The notes: generated from the sequence alone by a model not told the origin. 64,000 bases of DNA from Phenylobacterium sp. (GCF_030679875.1 NZ_JAUXSP010000019.1:186001-250000), one strand, 5' to 3'; counted from the first letter of the stretch, positions 32,669 through 41,972 are shown. Numbers and translations are program-made.

Positions 32669-34417
32669 TCAGCCCGCCAGCGCCGCGGCGCTCACCGCCT
32701 CCAGGTCCTCAGCCCCTTGCGTCACCGCCGCCACGAGGCCTGGGGCGCCGGCCAGGACCTGGCCGGCATAGAGGCGCAGCAGGGGCAGGCGGGCCTGCAA
32801 CCAGGGATCCTCCGATCCCGCGGCGGCCAGGGCCTGACGGGCCAGGACGAAGCCGCCGAGCACATCGCCGGCCAGCTTTAGATAGGGCGTCGCGCCCGCA
32901 GCCGACGGGGTCCCACGGTTCTTCAGCAGCCAGTCCGTCGCGGCCTCCAGGGCGGCGACCCCCTGCGCCAGGCGCCGGCCGGCCTCGGTCAGGTCCGGGC
33001 GTTCGGTGAGCGCCTCGGCGGTCATGGCCATCTCGGCGCAAAGCGCGTCCATCACCGAGCCTTCGCCGATGGAGAGCTTGCGCCCGGCCAGGTCCAGGGC
33101 CTGGATGCCGTTCGTGCCCTCATAGATCGGGCCGATCCGGGCGTCGCGATAGTGCTGGGCGGCGCCGGTTTCCTCGATGAAGCCCATGCCCCCGTGGACC
33201 TGGACGCCCAGGGAGGCCACCTCGACCCCCACATCGGTGGACCAGGCCTTGGCGATGGGAGTCAGCAGTTCCTGGCGGGCCTTGGCGCTGGCCCGGGCCT
33301 CAGGGGTCGGCGCCAGCCGCGCATGATCGGCCAGCACGCCGGTCATGAAGCAGATGCCCCGGGCCGCCTCGATCTTGGCCTTCATCAGCATCAGGGTGCG
33401 GCGCACGTCAGGATGGTCATAGATCGGGGCCGGCGAAGCGCCGGTCCAGGCCGACTTTCCTTGCGTGCGGTCCTGGGCGTAGGCCAGGGCCTGCTGGAAG
33501 GCGCGCTCGGCGATGCCGACGCCCTCGACGCCGACCTGCAGGCGGGCGGCGTTCATCATGACGAACATGTGGGCCAGACCCTGGTTCAGCTCGCCGACCA
33601 GTTCAGCCCGGGCGCCCTCGAACATCATCACGCAGGTCGGCGAGGCATGGATGCCGAGCTTGTGCTCGATGGAGGCCGGCCACAGGCTGTTGGCCTCGCC
33701 AAGGGAGCCGTCGTCTTGGACGATCCGCTTGGTGGCCAGGAAGAGCGAGATGCCCTTCACCCCGGGCGGGGCGTCGGGCAGCCTCGCCAGGACCAGGTGG
33801 CAGATATTGTCGGCGGCGTCGTGGTCGCCCCAGGTGATGAAGATCTTCTGGCCAAAGAGCTTGTAGCCGCCATTCCCGTCCGGCTCGGCGCGGGTGGTCA
33901 GGGCCGCCAGGTCGGTGCCGGCCTGGGGCTCGGTCAGGTTCATGGTGCCGGTCCATTCGCCGGAGACCAGCCTGGGCAGGACCAGGCGCTTCTGGCGCTC
34001 ATCCCCGTGCAGGGTCAGGGCCTCGATCGCCGCCTGGGTCAGCATGGGGCAGAGACCAAACGCCATGTTGGCGGCATGAACCATCTCGAAGACGGCCAGC
34101 TCCATGGCCTTGGTCAGGCCCTGGCCCCCATGTTCGGGGTCGGCCGACAGGCTGTTCCAGCCCTGCTGCGCAAACGCGCGATAGGCCTCGGCGAAGCCCG
34201 GCGCAGCGGTGACCTTGTTGTCCGCATGACTGGCGCCGGCCTGATCGCCGGCCCAGTTCAGCGGCGCCAGCACCTCGGTGGTGAAGGCGCCGGCGGCCTC
34301 CAGCACGGCCGCGACCGTGTCGGCGTCCAGCTCCGGGAAGCTCGTTTCCACAAGGTCCCCGTGGCCGGCGACGTGCAGGGCGAAGGCGATGTCGCGGACC
34401 GGGGCGCGAAAGGTCAT
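32669..34417 (-). CDS. Acyl-CoA dehydrogenase, long (DmdC-like) form with C-terminal extension
   Basis: This is a 582-residue FAD acyl-CoA dehydrogenase of the long class with an extra C-terminal helical domain, as in 3-methylmercaptopropionyl-CoA dehydrogenase (DmdC) and related proteins. Motifs are MNLTEPQAGTDL for FAD and substrate, QKIFITWGDHD, and the catalytic-glutamate region IYEGTNGIQALDLAGRK. The substrate cannot be assigned, because most members of this group are not DmdC. ATG 34417 has CAGGAG upstream. It stands alone, divergent from tsaC. Confidence 0.9.
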   Translation of the reverse strand: MTFRAPVRDIAFALHVAGHGDLVETSFPELDADTVAAVLEAAGAFTTEVLAPLNWAGDQAGASHADNKVTAAPGFAEAYRAFAQQGWNSLSADPEHGGQGLTKAMELAVFEMVHAANMAFGLCPMLTQAAIEALTLHGDERQKRLVLPRLVSGEWTGTMNLTEPQAGTDLAALTTRAEPDGNGGYKLFGQKIFITWGDHDAADNICHLVLARLPDAPPGVKGISLFLATKRIVQDDGSLGEANSLWPASIEHKLGIHASPTCVMMFEGARAELVGELNQGLAHMFVMMNAARLQVGVEGVGIAERAFQQALAYAQDRTQGKSAWTGASPAPIYDHPDVRRTLMLMKAKIEAARGICFMTGVLADHARLAPTPEARASAKARQELLTPIAKAWSTDVGVEVASLGVQVHGGMGFIEETGAAQHYRDARIGPIYEGTNGIQALDLAGRKLSIGEGSVMDALCAEMAMTAEALTERPDLTEAGRRLAQGVAALEAATDWLLKNRGTPSAAGATPYLKLAGDVLGGFVLARQALAAAGSEDPWLQARLPLLRLYAGQVLAGAPGLVAAVTQGAEDLEAVSAAALAG

Positions 34418-34548
34418 GGGCGGCTCCTGTTGAGGCAGGGCTATTTAGGCCCGGTGACGTGGCGTCACCAAGGCTTGCGGGGCCGCGAGGCGACAAGCCC
34501 AGGACTTTGCGGCTATCACCGGCGCGATTTCAGGATGGAACCGAGACC

Positions 34549-35481
34549 ATGACGCACGCCGATGAGGCCGCCTCTCGCGCCGCCCGGGCCCTGGCCAGCG
34601 GCGCGCTCGCCATCCTGCCCACTGAGACGGTCTATGGACTGGCCGCCGACGCCGCCGATCCCCGGGCCGTCGCCGCCCTGTTCGAGGCCAAGGGTCGGCC
34701 GCGGTTCAATCCCCTGATCGCCCATGTGTCCGATATCGCCATGGGGCGGCGGGTCGGGGTGTTTGATGCGCGCGCCTCCGCCCTGGCTGAGGCCTTCTGG
34801 CCTGGTCCCCTGACCCTGGTCCTGCCGGTGGCGGATACCGAGGCGGTCTGTGATCTGGCGCGCGCGGGCCTCGACAGCGTCGCCATCCGCGTCCCGGCCC
34901 ACCCCGTCGCCCGGGCGGTGATCGCCGCCCTGGGGCGTCCGGTGGTGGCGCCGTCGGCCAACCGCTCAGGCCGACCCAGCCCCACCACATTCGCAGACGC
35001 CCTGGAGGAGACCGGGGTCTTCGCCCTGGCCGCCCTGGACGGCGGGCCCTGCGCCGTGGGCCTGGAGTCCACCGTCGTCGCCCTGCTGGACGCCCCGCGG
35101 CTGCTGCGCCCCGGGGCGGTGACCCGTGAGCAGATCGAGGCGGTGATCGGCCCGCTGGCTGAGGCCGAGGATGACGCGCGGCGCTCGCCTGGCCGCATGG
35201 CCCGCCACTACGCCCCCCAGGCGCCGGTGCGCCTGGATGTCACCGCGCCAGAGCCGGACGAGGCCTATCTGGCCTTTGGACCCGGCGCGCCGGAAGGCCC
35301 GCGGGTGTTCAATCTCAGCCCGACCGGCGACCTGGCCGAGGCGGCGGCCCATCTGTTCGCCTATCTGCGGGCGGCGGACCGCACCGCGCCGCGGGCCATC
35401 GCCGTGGCGCCGATCCCCCGCCACGGCCTGGGCGAGGCCATAGAAGATCGCCTGCGCCGGGCGGCGGGCTTTGTCGGCTAG
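34549..35481 (+). CDS. tsaC: L-threonylcarbamoyladenylate synthase (Sua5 type)
   Basis: This is a 310-residue protein with an N-terminal YrdC/TsaC domain (LPTETVYGLAADA, KGRPRFNPLIAHV, APSANRSGRPSPT, GLESTVV) and a C-terminal Sua5 domain beginning near SPGRMARHYAPQAPV. It makes threonylcarbamoyl-AMP for the t6A37 modification of ANN-decoding tRNAs. ATG 34549 was chosen since AGGATGG lies upstream and the earlier extension lacks homology. It is followed by the FAD dehydrogenase gene after 24 bases, so cotranscription is likely. Confidence 0.95.
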   Translation: MTHADEAASRAARALASGALAILPTETVYGLAADAADPRAVAALFEAKGRPRFNPLIAHVSDIAMGRRVGVFDARASALAEAFWPGPLTLVLPVADTEAVCDLARAGLDSVAIRVPAHPVARAVIAALGRPVVAPSANRSGRPSPTTFADALEETGVFALAALDGGPCAVGLESTVVALLDAPRLLRPGAVTREQIEAVIGPLAEAEDDARRSPGRMARHYAPQAPVRLDVTAPEPDEAYLAFGPGAPEGPRVFNLSPTGDLAEAAAHLFAYLRAADRTAPRAIAVAPIPRHGLGEAIEDRLRRAAGFVG

Positions 35482-35505
35482 GCTTTGAGAGGCTAGATTT
35501 CCGCC

Positions 35506-36915
35506 ATGACCATTTCCGTGCCTGCTGACGTCATTTCCCGCCTGAAGGCCGTGCTCGGCGAGGGCGGCTGGAGCCAGGACCCTGAGCGCCTGGCGCCCAA
35601 GCTGCTGGAGTGGCGTGACCGCTGGAGCGGCCAGACCCCCTTCCTCGCCCTGCCGGGCTCGACCCAGGACGTGGCCGCGGTGGTGGGGATCTGTTTCGAG
35701 GCTGGCGTCCCCATCACCCCGCAGGGGGGAAACACCGGCCTGGTGGGCGGCCAGATCCCGATGGGCGAGATTCTGCTGTCCACCGAGCGCCTGCGAGCGG
35801 TCCGCGATGTGGACGCCCTGGACGATGTCATGGTGGTGGAGGCCGGCGTGACCCTGGCCGGCGCCCATGAGGCGGCCCTGGCCAAGAACCGCCGGTTCCC
35901 CCTGGACCTGGCCTCCCAGGGGACGGCCACGATCGGTGGGGTGATCTCGACCAACGCCGGCGGCACGGCTGTGCTGCGCTACGGGACCACCCGGGACCTG
36001 GTGCTTGGCCTGGAGGCTGTGCTGCCCAATGGCGAGGTTTGGAACGGCCTGAAACGCCTGCGCAAGGACAATACCGGCTATGACCTCAAGCAGCTGCTGA
36101 TCGGCGCCGAGGGCACCCTCGGCGTGGTGACCGCCGCCAGCCTGAAGCTCTTTCCCATTCTGCCGTCCCGGGCCGTGGCCATGGTCGGCCTGGCCAGTCC
36201 CCGGGCGGCGCTGGAGCTGCTGGCCCGGGCCAAGGAGACGGCCGGCGGCGGCGTCGAGGCCTTCGAGCTGATCAGCCGGGTGGGGGTGGATTTCGCCCTG
36301 AAGAACATCGCTGGCCAGCGCGACCCCTTGGACGAGGTCCATCCCTGGTACGTGCTGGTGGAGCTCGCCTCGGGCGAGCCGGGATCGGCCGAAGCCGCGC
36401 TCGAGCGGCTGTTGGGCCAGGCCCTGGAGTCTGGCCTGATCGCCGACGCCGTCGTGGCCCAGACCAAGACCCAGGCCCACGCCCTGTGGTCCCTGCGGGA
36501 GAACCAGTCCCCGGCCCAGAAGCCCGAGGGCGCGACCTGGAAACATGACGTCTCGGTGCCGGTGAGCCGTGTCGCCGACTTCCTGGACCAGGCCGGCGAC
36601 GCCATGAACGCCTTTGCGCCGGGCTGCCGCATCTGCGCCTTCGGCCATGTGGGAGACGGCAACATCCACTATGACGTCCTGCGCCCCGATGGCGGGGACG
36701 ACGCCGCCCATTCGGCGGCCCGCGACGAAGGATCGCGCCGGGTTCACGATATTGTCGCCAGCCTCGAGGGATCGATCTCCGCCGAGCACGGCCTGGGCGC
36801 CATGAAGACCCAGGAGGCCTTGCGCTATAAGGCCCCGGTGGAGGTGAACGCCCTGCGGGCGATCCGCACCGCCCTCGATCCCAAGCGCATCATGAATCCG
36901 CGGGTTCATTTCTGA
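35506..36915 (+). CDS. FAD-linked D-2-hydroxyacid dehydrogenase (GlcD/D2HGDH type)
   Basis: This is a 469-residue VAO-family flavoprotein. The PCMH-type FAD-binding domain has PQGGNTGLVGGQ and GVISTNAGGTAVLRYG in the first half. The C-terminal FAD-linked oxidase domain has the metal/substrate histidines in CAFGHVGDGNIHYDV, and AEHGLGAMK near the end. This layout fits D-2-hydroxyglutarate or D-lactate dehydrogenases. The exact substrate is open. It starts 24 bases after tsaC, and yaaA begins 51 bases later. Confidence 0.9.
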   Translation: MTISVPADVISRLKAVLGEGGWSQDPERLAPKLLEWRDRWSGQTPFLALPGSTQDVAAVVGICFEAGVPITPQGGNTGLVGGQIPMGEILLSTERLRAVRDVDALDDVMVVEAGVTLAGAHEAALAKNRRFPLDLASQGTATIGGVISTNAGGTAVLRYGTTRDLVLGLEAVLPNGEVWNGLKRLRKDNTGYDLKQLLIGAEGTLGVVTAASLKLFPILPSRAVAMVGLASPRAALELLARAKETAGGGVEAFELISRVGVDFALKNIAGQRDPLDEVHPWYVLVELASGEPGSAEAALERLLGQALESGLIADAVVAQTKTQAHALWSLRENQSPAQKPEGATWKHDVSVPVSRVADFLDQAGDAMNAFAPGCRICAFGHVGDGNIHYDVLRPDGGDDAAHSAARDEGSRRVHDIVASLEGSISAEHGLGAMKTQEALRYKAPVEVNALRAIRTALDPKRIMNPRVHF

Positions 36916-36966
36916 AGCCGCTAACCGCCTTGGCTTTGTCACGAAGACAGGTCAAAGGACCGCGCC

Positions 36967-37752
36967 ATGCTGTTCCTCCTTTCACCGGCCAAGGCGCTGG
37001 ATTTCTCCGCCCCCGACAAACTCCTGGGCATGACCGCCCCGCAGTTCGACCAGGACGTGGCTGAACTCGCCAAGACGACCCGCAAGCTCAGCGTCGCGGA
37101 CCTCAAACGCCTGATGTCCCTGTCGGACAATCTGGCGGAGCTGAACCGCGCCCGGTTCCAGGCCTTCGATCCGCAGAGCGAGGACGGCCTGCAGGCGGCG
37201 CTCGCCTTCAACGGCGACGTCTATGCCGGGCTGGCGGCCCGTCAGATGAGCAAGGCTGATCTGGATTGGGCGCAGGATCACCTGCGGATTCTGTCGGGCC
37301 TCTATGGCCTGCTGCGGCCCCTGGACGTGATCCAACCCTATCGCCTGGAAATGGGCACGCGGCTGAAGACCAAGCGCGGGGCGACCCTCTATGACTTCTG
37401 GGCCGACAGGATCGCCCTGGCCCTGAACGTGGCCGGCGAGGGTCATGCCGACCCGACCCTGGTGAACCTGGCCAGCCAGGAATATTTCGGCGCCGTCGAC
37501 GCCCGGGCCCTGAAGCTGCCGGTCCTGACCATCCGGTTCCTGGACGAGAAGGACGGCCATGCCCGCATCGTCAGCTTCTACGCCAAGAAGGCCCGGGGCC
37601 TGATGGCCCGCTGGGCCATCGACAACCGGATCAGCCGGGCCGATGATCTGAAGGGCTTTGATGGGGAAGGCTACCGTTTCGCGGCGGCCGACTCCCAGCC
37701 CGGCGAATGGACCTTTATCCGTCAGCAACCCAACGCCGCCGCCGCGGCCTGA
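36967..37752 (+). CDS. yaaA: Peroxide stress protein YaaA (UPF0246/DUF328)
   Basis: This is a 261-residue protein with the conserved start MLFLLSPAKALDF, the middle segment LYGLLRPLDVIQPYRLEMG, and the C-terminal VSFYAKKARGLMARW. In E. coli, YaaA limits free iron damage under peroxide stress and binds DNA. The family fold is a cantaloupe type with a positively charged cleft. AAGGA precedes ATG 36967. The 3-hydroxybutyrate dehydrogenase gene starts 22 bases after its stop. Confidence 0.95.
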   Translation: MLFLLSPAKALDFSAPDKLLGMTAPQFDQDVAELAKTTRKLSVADLKRLMSLSDNLAELNRARFQAFDPQSEDGLQAALAFNGDVYAGLAARQMSKADLDWAQDHLRILSGLYGLLRPLDVIQPYRLEMGTRLKTKRGATLYDFWADRIALALNVAGEGHADPTLVNLASQEYFGAVDARALKLPVLTIRFLDEKDGHARIVSFYAKKARGLMARWAIDNRISRADDLKGFDGEGYRFAAADSQPGEWTFIRQQPNAAAAA

Positions 37753-37774
37753 GACCACCCCGGGAGAGCGCAGC

Positions 37775-38572
37775 ATGGCCGTGGACTATGGAATCGCCGG
37801 GCATGTGGCCATCGTCACCGGCTCCACCAGCGGCATCGGCTATGCGCTCGCCTCGGCCCTGGCCGAACAAGGGGTGCATGTGATCCTCAACGGCCTGGGG
37901 GACCCCGCCCAGATCGAGACCAACCGGCGCGAGCTGCAGGCCCGCACCAATGCGTCGATCCGCTATCACGGCGCCGACATGACCCGGCCCGACGAGATCG
38001 CCGATCTGGTGGACTATGCGGTGCGCGAGTTCGGCCGGCTCGACATCCTGGTCAACAACGCCGGCATCCAGCATGTCTCGCCCATCGAGGACTTCCCGCC
38101 CGAAAAGTGGGACGCCCTGATCGCCATCATCCTGTCCTCGGCCTTCCACGCCACCCGCGCGGCCGTGCCGATCATGAAGGCGCAAGCGCGCGGCCGGATC
38201 GTCAATATCGCCTCGGCCCACGGCCTGGTCGCCTCGCCCTTCAAGTCGGCCTATGTGGCGGCCAAGTTCGGGGTGGTGGGTCTGACCAAGGCGGTCGGTG
38301 TCGAGCTGGCCCGCACCGGCGTCACCTGCAACGCCATCTGCCCGGGCTATGTGAAGACCCCCCTGGTGGAGGCCCAGATCGGCGACCAGGCCCGCTCCCG
38401 GGGCATTTCCGAAGACCGGGTGGTCGAAGAGGTGATCCTGGCGGCCCAGCCCAACCGCGCCTTCGTGGAATACGATCACCTGGCCGGCATGCTGCTCTAC
38501 CTGGTGTCCGACATGGGCGCCTCCGCCACCGGCGCCGCGCTGTCTGTAGACGGCGGCTGGACGGCGACCTGA
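37775..38572 (+). CDS. bdhA: 3-hydroxybutyrate dehydrogenase (SDR)
   Basis: This is a 265-residue classical short-chain dehydrogenase: TGSTSGIG cofactor motif near the start, NNAGIQHV, and catalytic Ser-Tyr-Lys in IASAHGLVAS and SAYVAAK. The sequence HVSPIEDFPPEKWD and LVEAQIGDQA are typical of D-3-hydroxybutyrate dehydrogenases that feed PHB or ketone-body use through acetoacetate. ATG 37775 with GGGAGAG 7 bases upstream is the clear start. The annotation rests on family-specific segments, and another SDR substrate is possible. Confidence 0.88.
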   Translation: MAVDYGIAGHVAIVTGSTSGIGYALASALAEQGVHVILNGLGDPAQIETNRRELQARTNASIRYHGADMTRPDEIADLVDYAVREFGRLDILVNNAGIQHVSPIEDFPPEKWDALIAIILSSAFHATRAAVPIMKAQARGRIVNIASAHGLVASPFKSAYVAAKFGVVGLTKAVGVELARTGVTCNAICPGYVKTPLVEAQIGDQARSRGISEDRVVEEVILAAQPNRAFVEYDHLAGMLLYLVSDMGASATGAALSVDGGWTAT

Positions 38573-38623
38573 GGGTAAAGGGCGCGTCGTATATTTTGGC
38601 GGCCAGATCCGGACGTATCGCGG

Positions 38624-39874
38624 TTAGAGTTTTGGCTTGGTCGCGAACATCGGGAAGAATGATCGCTGACGCTTGAGCCGCAGGGTGTCCTCGACCGAGA
38701 TCGTATTGCCCTTGCGTCGCACGCCCCCTTCCGGCGTCAGCACTTCAAGGTCCTCGTTTTCAAGCATTGCTGAGTGGATGTCGTCCTTGTGGGCGGGCGT
38801 GGCGCTGTAGGCGGACTCGTAGAAGTCGCTCATCGGCATGACGTCGCCAGCTTCCATCACCAACTTTGGGATGTCCGAGTGGAGTTGGTTTCGGGCTGCG
38901 GCGCGGTCGTCGTCCTTGAAGAGGTAGAGGCGCCCTTCGTTGGCGGGGTTGTAGTTGAACATCCGCAGGCCCGATCGGCCGAAGTGGTCGAGTTCGCCGT
39001 TGTCGTGGAGGACGTTGTTATAGACTTGGCGTGCCCGGTAGTTGTTGGCGAGGTGGAGCATCCAGTATCGCCATCCATCGGGATTGCGGATCGAGAAGGG
39101 GCTGACAAAGGGCGCGCACGATTTGAGCGCCTCATAGACCGTCTTCTCTGCGGCCCCAAGCCACTCCTTCTTGGACATCAGTTTGTCGTCCAAGTGGCGC
39201 AACTGCTCCGGCGTCACGCTTAGATGTCTCAGTTGGCGTTCTAGAAGTTCAGGGTCGCGTTGACTAAGGTAGGTCACCAGCGTCTGGATCGCAAAGGTGT
39301 AAAAGACTTCTGTCGAGGCCGTGGTGCGCATGATGTCCTGGACGGTTGCGACTTGAACGTCGGCGTGTCCGTACTGGTCGAGGTTGAAGATGACGCTGCG
39401 ATAGCGCCCCCCTTCAACGATCGCCTTCATCGCCGGGTAAGCGATCTCGAAAGGGTCGGAGAAGTATTGAGTTTGGATGTGAAGCTTGGAGGGCTTGTCC
39501 TTGATCGCCGCCACCAGCGGCTCACATCGCGAGCGCAGCAGTTCCACGACATCGGGTGACGCGTCGTTGAACACCAACATCGCTTCGATTTCGATCGGAC
39601 TAATACCCTGCACAGCGCGTTGGGTGTTGATCGCATCGAGGGTGTTTTCGAGTTCTTCGAGGAAGATCACGGGTGAGCCTGCGGAGCCGCAGTTGTACCG
39701 GCCGCCGCCCGCAAACCCGTCGACGATCGCGAGGCGAAACCGCTCGCGCTTGGGCAGTTGGCAACGCACGATCAGGTACTGACGGAAGTAATCTCGCAGG
39801 ATCTTGTGCTTACGCCGACTATGGTCGTCCAGCTTGGCCTTTTCGAGCCAATCGTCATAACCCGCAGTCTTCAA
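38624..39874 (-). CDS. tcmP: Three-Cys-motif partner protein TcmP
   Basis: This is a 416-residue protein with the TcmP layout: DDHSRRKHKILRDYFRQYL near the N-terminus, then DGFAGGGRYNCGSAGSP near residue 55 (a glycine-rich SAM-binding-like loop), then a strand SVIFNLDQYGHADV. It resembles a Rossmann methyltransferase-like domain with a helical C-terminal half. TcmP genes are paired with the three-cysteine DUF5131 proteins, as here (31-base gap). The start is probably TTG 39874, with GGGGGA 6 bases upstream. An open extension further upstream overlaps DUF5131 and is discarded. The function is unknown. Codon usage is milder than that of its neighbours, consistent with acquired DNA. Confidence 0.85.
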   Translation of the reverse strand: MKTAGYDDWLEKAKLDDHSRRKHKILRDYFRQYLIVRCQLPKRERFRLAIVDGFAGGGRYNCGSAGSPVIFLEELENTLDAINTQRAVQGISPIEIEAMLVFNDASPDVVELLRSRCEPLVAAIKDKPSKLHIQTQYFSDPFEIAYPAMKAIVEGGRYRSVIFNLDQYGHADVQVATVQDIMRTTASTEVFYTFAIQTLVTYLSQRDPELLERQLRHLSVTPEQLRHLDDKLMSKKEWLGAAEKTVYEALKSCAPFVSPFSIRNPDGWRYWMLHLANNYRARQVYNNVLHDNGELDHFGRSGLRMFNYNPANEGRLYLFKDDDRAAARNQLHSDIPKLVMEAGDVMPMSDFYESAYSATPAHKDDIHSAMLENEDLEVLTPEGGVRRKGNTISVEDTLRLKRQRSFFPMFATKPKL

Positions 39875-39905
39875 GCCCCATCCCCCGTCGAACCTGGCCC
39901 CGGCG

Positions 39906-40682
39906 TTAAGCCTCCAGTGCCGCTGGCATGTCGTTCCAGGTGCGGCCGCGATACTCGCGGCCGTTGGCCTTCTTGGAACGCTTCTTGTTATCCTTGCCCC
40001 AGGTGCCCCACTGCTTGAAGAAGAAAGCGGTACCGTAGGTATCGCATTGCGTGTAAATTTCGTCGATCCAATCTTCTTTGATTGGACGAGCGTTGAGCCC
40101 GCTCTCCCCGCCAACGATGGCCCAGTGCACGTCGGTGAGATTAACGTCACCAACCGGGCCGATCAGAGGCTCGAAAGAGATAAAGCGGATCGCCGCGGGC
40201 ACGTCGCGCAGATGGTCGATACGCTCGGCGACATCGGCGTTTTCAACGCTGGTGCCCAGCCAGACATTTGGCAGGACGTCGGGGATCAGGCGCGCGACCA
40301 CTTCGGCCATTCGCTCGGGGCGCTTGGTAAGGATCTGATAGTTGTGGTGGGGCGTCTCGCGCATCACGCGCCAAACGTCGACGATGAATTCCTCGCTCAC
40401 CGCGTCGTGGAAGAGGTCGCTCATCGAGTTGACGAAGATCTTCTTGGGCTTGCGCCAGCCGTAAGGGATTTCGAGTGCCGCACGGTCCTCGCGGACCACG
40501 CCATTCCAGATGACGCGTTTGCCACTCTTGCGAGTCAGGCCCTTGTACTTGGGGACGCCCATGGCCTCTAGCCGACTAGCCATCTGCATGGCGTAGCAGT
40601 TGGTGCAGCCGGCGGTGACGATGGAGCATCCCGCCACGGGGTTCCAGGTGGAGTCGGTCCACTCGATTTGCGTCTCAGCCAT
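39906..40682 (-). CDS. DUF5131 (phage Gp37/Gp68-like) three-Cys-motif protein
   Basis: This is a 258-residue protein beginning ETQIEWTDSTWNPVAGC. Cysteines 19, 26 and 29 form a CX6CX2C cluster motif, radical-SAM-like but with wider first spacing (the classical form is CX3CX2C). KKIFVNSMSDLFHDAV, YQILTKRPERM, and GGESGLNARPI follow, the last being the conserved glycine-rich segment. The family occurs in phages and accessory loci, usually with TcmP. A radical-type or DNA/RNA-modifying reaction is an inference. I chose ATG 40682 (AGAAGAG upstream) over TTG 40688. Confidence 0.88.
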   Translation of the reverse strand: MAETQIEWTDSTWNPVAGCSIVTAGCTNCYAMQMASRLEAMGVPKYKGLTRKSGKRVIWNGVVREDRAALEIPYGWRKPKKIFVNSMSDLFHDAVSEEFIVDVWRVMRETPHHNYQILTKRPERMAEVVARLIPDVLPNVWLGTSVENADVAERIDHLRDVPAAIRFISFEPLIGPVGDVNLTDVHWAIVGGESGLNARPIKEDWIDEIYTQCDTYGTAFFFKQWGTWGKDNKKRSKKANGREYRGRTWNDMPAALEA

Positions 40683-41072
40683 GGTCAAACTCTTCTGTCG
40701 CGTCTCATGCGAAGCTTGCGTCGCGGCGCACCATCCACTCCAAGCGGAAAGGCTTTCTTAAGCATAACCTTTCCGTGGAAAAATTCCTGCAACTACTCTG
40801 AAACACCTCGACGCCAATTGCGGACGTGAGCGGACCCTCAACAGGATCAGGCCGCGCCGCAGACATGTCCTGCGGATAGGTGGCCGAGCTCCTGCGTTGC
40901 CAGGATCGACGTCGCTAGCGCGTCGGCCGCTGCAGGAGACAGACCTTCCCAAGGTCGCCTCAGAGCCCATCTCCGACCATTGGGCGCACCCCACCCCACC
41001 CTCGCCCTTGACCTCCCGCCTTCGCCCGCCTCTCTTCAAGCCCAACAAGTGTTTGAAAATGAGGAGGACGCC
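40683..41072. other. 390-base divergent gap between the DUF5131 module and the SDR gene
   Basis: No credible gene is present. The left end holds the operator-like inverted repeat upstream of DUF5131. The right end holds the strong ribosome site GAGGAGG of the SDR gene. Nothing else recognised; a TTGACC at 41012-41017 has no convincing -10 partner. Confidence 0.5.
40745..40773 (-). promoter_or_regulatory. Inverted repeat upstream of the DUF5131/TcmP module
   Basis: GGAAAGG (40745-40751) and CCTTTCC (40767-40773) are perfect inverted arms 15 bases apart, 63-91 bases before ATG 40682. The overlapping palindrome TTTCCGTGGAAA (40769-40780) suggests a compound operator. A TATGCT on the minus strand inside the spacer could be a -10 box. 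It may be the control site of the module. Confidence 0.4.
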
Positions 41073-41852
41073 GTGGCCTACAATCCCTTCGACCTGACCG
41101 GGAAGGTGGCCCTGGTCACCGGCGGCAATGGCGGCATCGGCTTTGGCATGGTCGAGGCGATGGCCCAGGCCGGCGCCGACATCGTCATCTGGGGCTCCAA
41201 TCCCGACAAGAACCGGGCGGCGGAAGAGAAGCTCAAACCCACCGGCGTGAGGGTCCTGACCCAGGTGGTCAATGTGGCCGATGAGGCCGCCGTGGCTGAC
41301 GGGATGGTAGAGGCCGTGGCCAGGATGGGGGCGGTCCACACCGTCATCGCCAACGCCGGCATCGGCGGCGGGGCCAGGTCCTTTTCGGAGTTTCCCACCG
41401 AGACCTATCGCAAGGTGCTGTCGGTCAATCTGGACGGGGTGTTCTTCACCTTCCGGGAGGCGTGCAAGCACATGGTCGCCCGGGGCGCAGACGGGCAGGG
41501 GGGCTCTCTGGTAGCGATCTCGTCCCTGTCGGCCCTGGACGGGGCGGCGCGCAACCAGGCCTATGCGGCCACCAAGGGCGCCCTGATCCCCATGGTCCGG
41601 GCCATCGCCGTGGAGCACGCGCGATATGGGGTTCGGGCCAATGTGATCCTGCCCGGCTGGGTCGCCACCGACATGACGGCTGCGGCCCAGGACAATGACA
41701 AGTTCAATGAGAGCGTCATCAAGCGCGTGCCCATGCGCCGGTGGGGCGATCCGGCCGATTTTGGCGGCATGGCGGTCTATCTGGCCTCGGACGCCTCGCG
41801 CTTTCACACCGGCGATTCCTTCCTGATCGACGGCGGCTACGGCGTCTTCTGA
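41073..41852 (+). CDS. Short-chain dehydrogenase/reductase
   Basis: This is a 259-residue classical SDR starting at GTG 41073, with GAGGAGG 5 bases upstream. The cofactor motif is VTGGNGGIG, with NAGIGGGA, catalytic serine and tyrosine in SSLSALDG and YAATKGAL, and a C-terminal FLIDGGYGVF. The substrate is unknown. SDRs near 3-oxoacyl reductases or glucose dehydrogenases look similar. It is followed by the nitronate monooxygenase gene 120 bases later, on the same strand, and could be in one unit with it. Confidence 0.85.
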   Translation: MAYNPFDLTGKVALVTGGNGGIGFGMVEAMAQAGADIVIWGSNPDKNRAAEEKLKPTGVRVLTQVVNVADEAAVADGMVEAVARMGAVHTVIANAGIGGGARSFSEFPTETYRKVLSVNLDGVFFTFREACKHMVARGADGQGGSLVAISSLSALDGAARNQAYAATKGALIPMVRAIAVEHARYGVRANVILPGWVATDMTAAAQDNDKFNESVIKRVPMRRWGDPADFGGMAVYLASDASRFHTGDSFLIDGGYGVF

Positions 41853-41972
41853 CCCCCGATCACCGCTTGGTGGTCGATCTTCGGGCTTCGCCCCTGACGC
41901 AGGGTCAGTGTTTGCGGCCGGGGCCGACGGCGCCATGGTGGGGACAAAGAGAACACCACGGGAGATGACGCC

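Noticed and set aside
34966..36942. 658-codon minus-strand frame over the tsaC and D-2-hydroxyacid dehydrogenase genes
   Set aside because: It shadows two genes with clear motifs and has no recognisable protein features.
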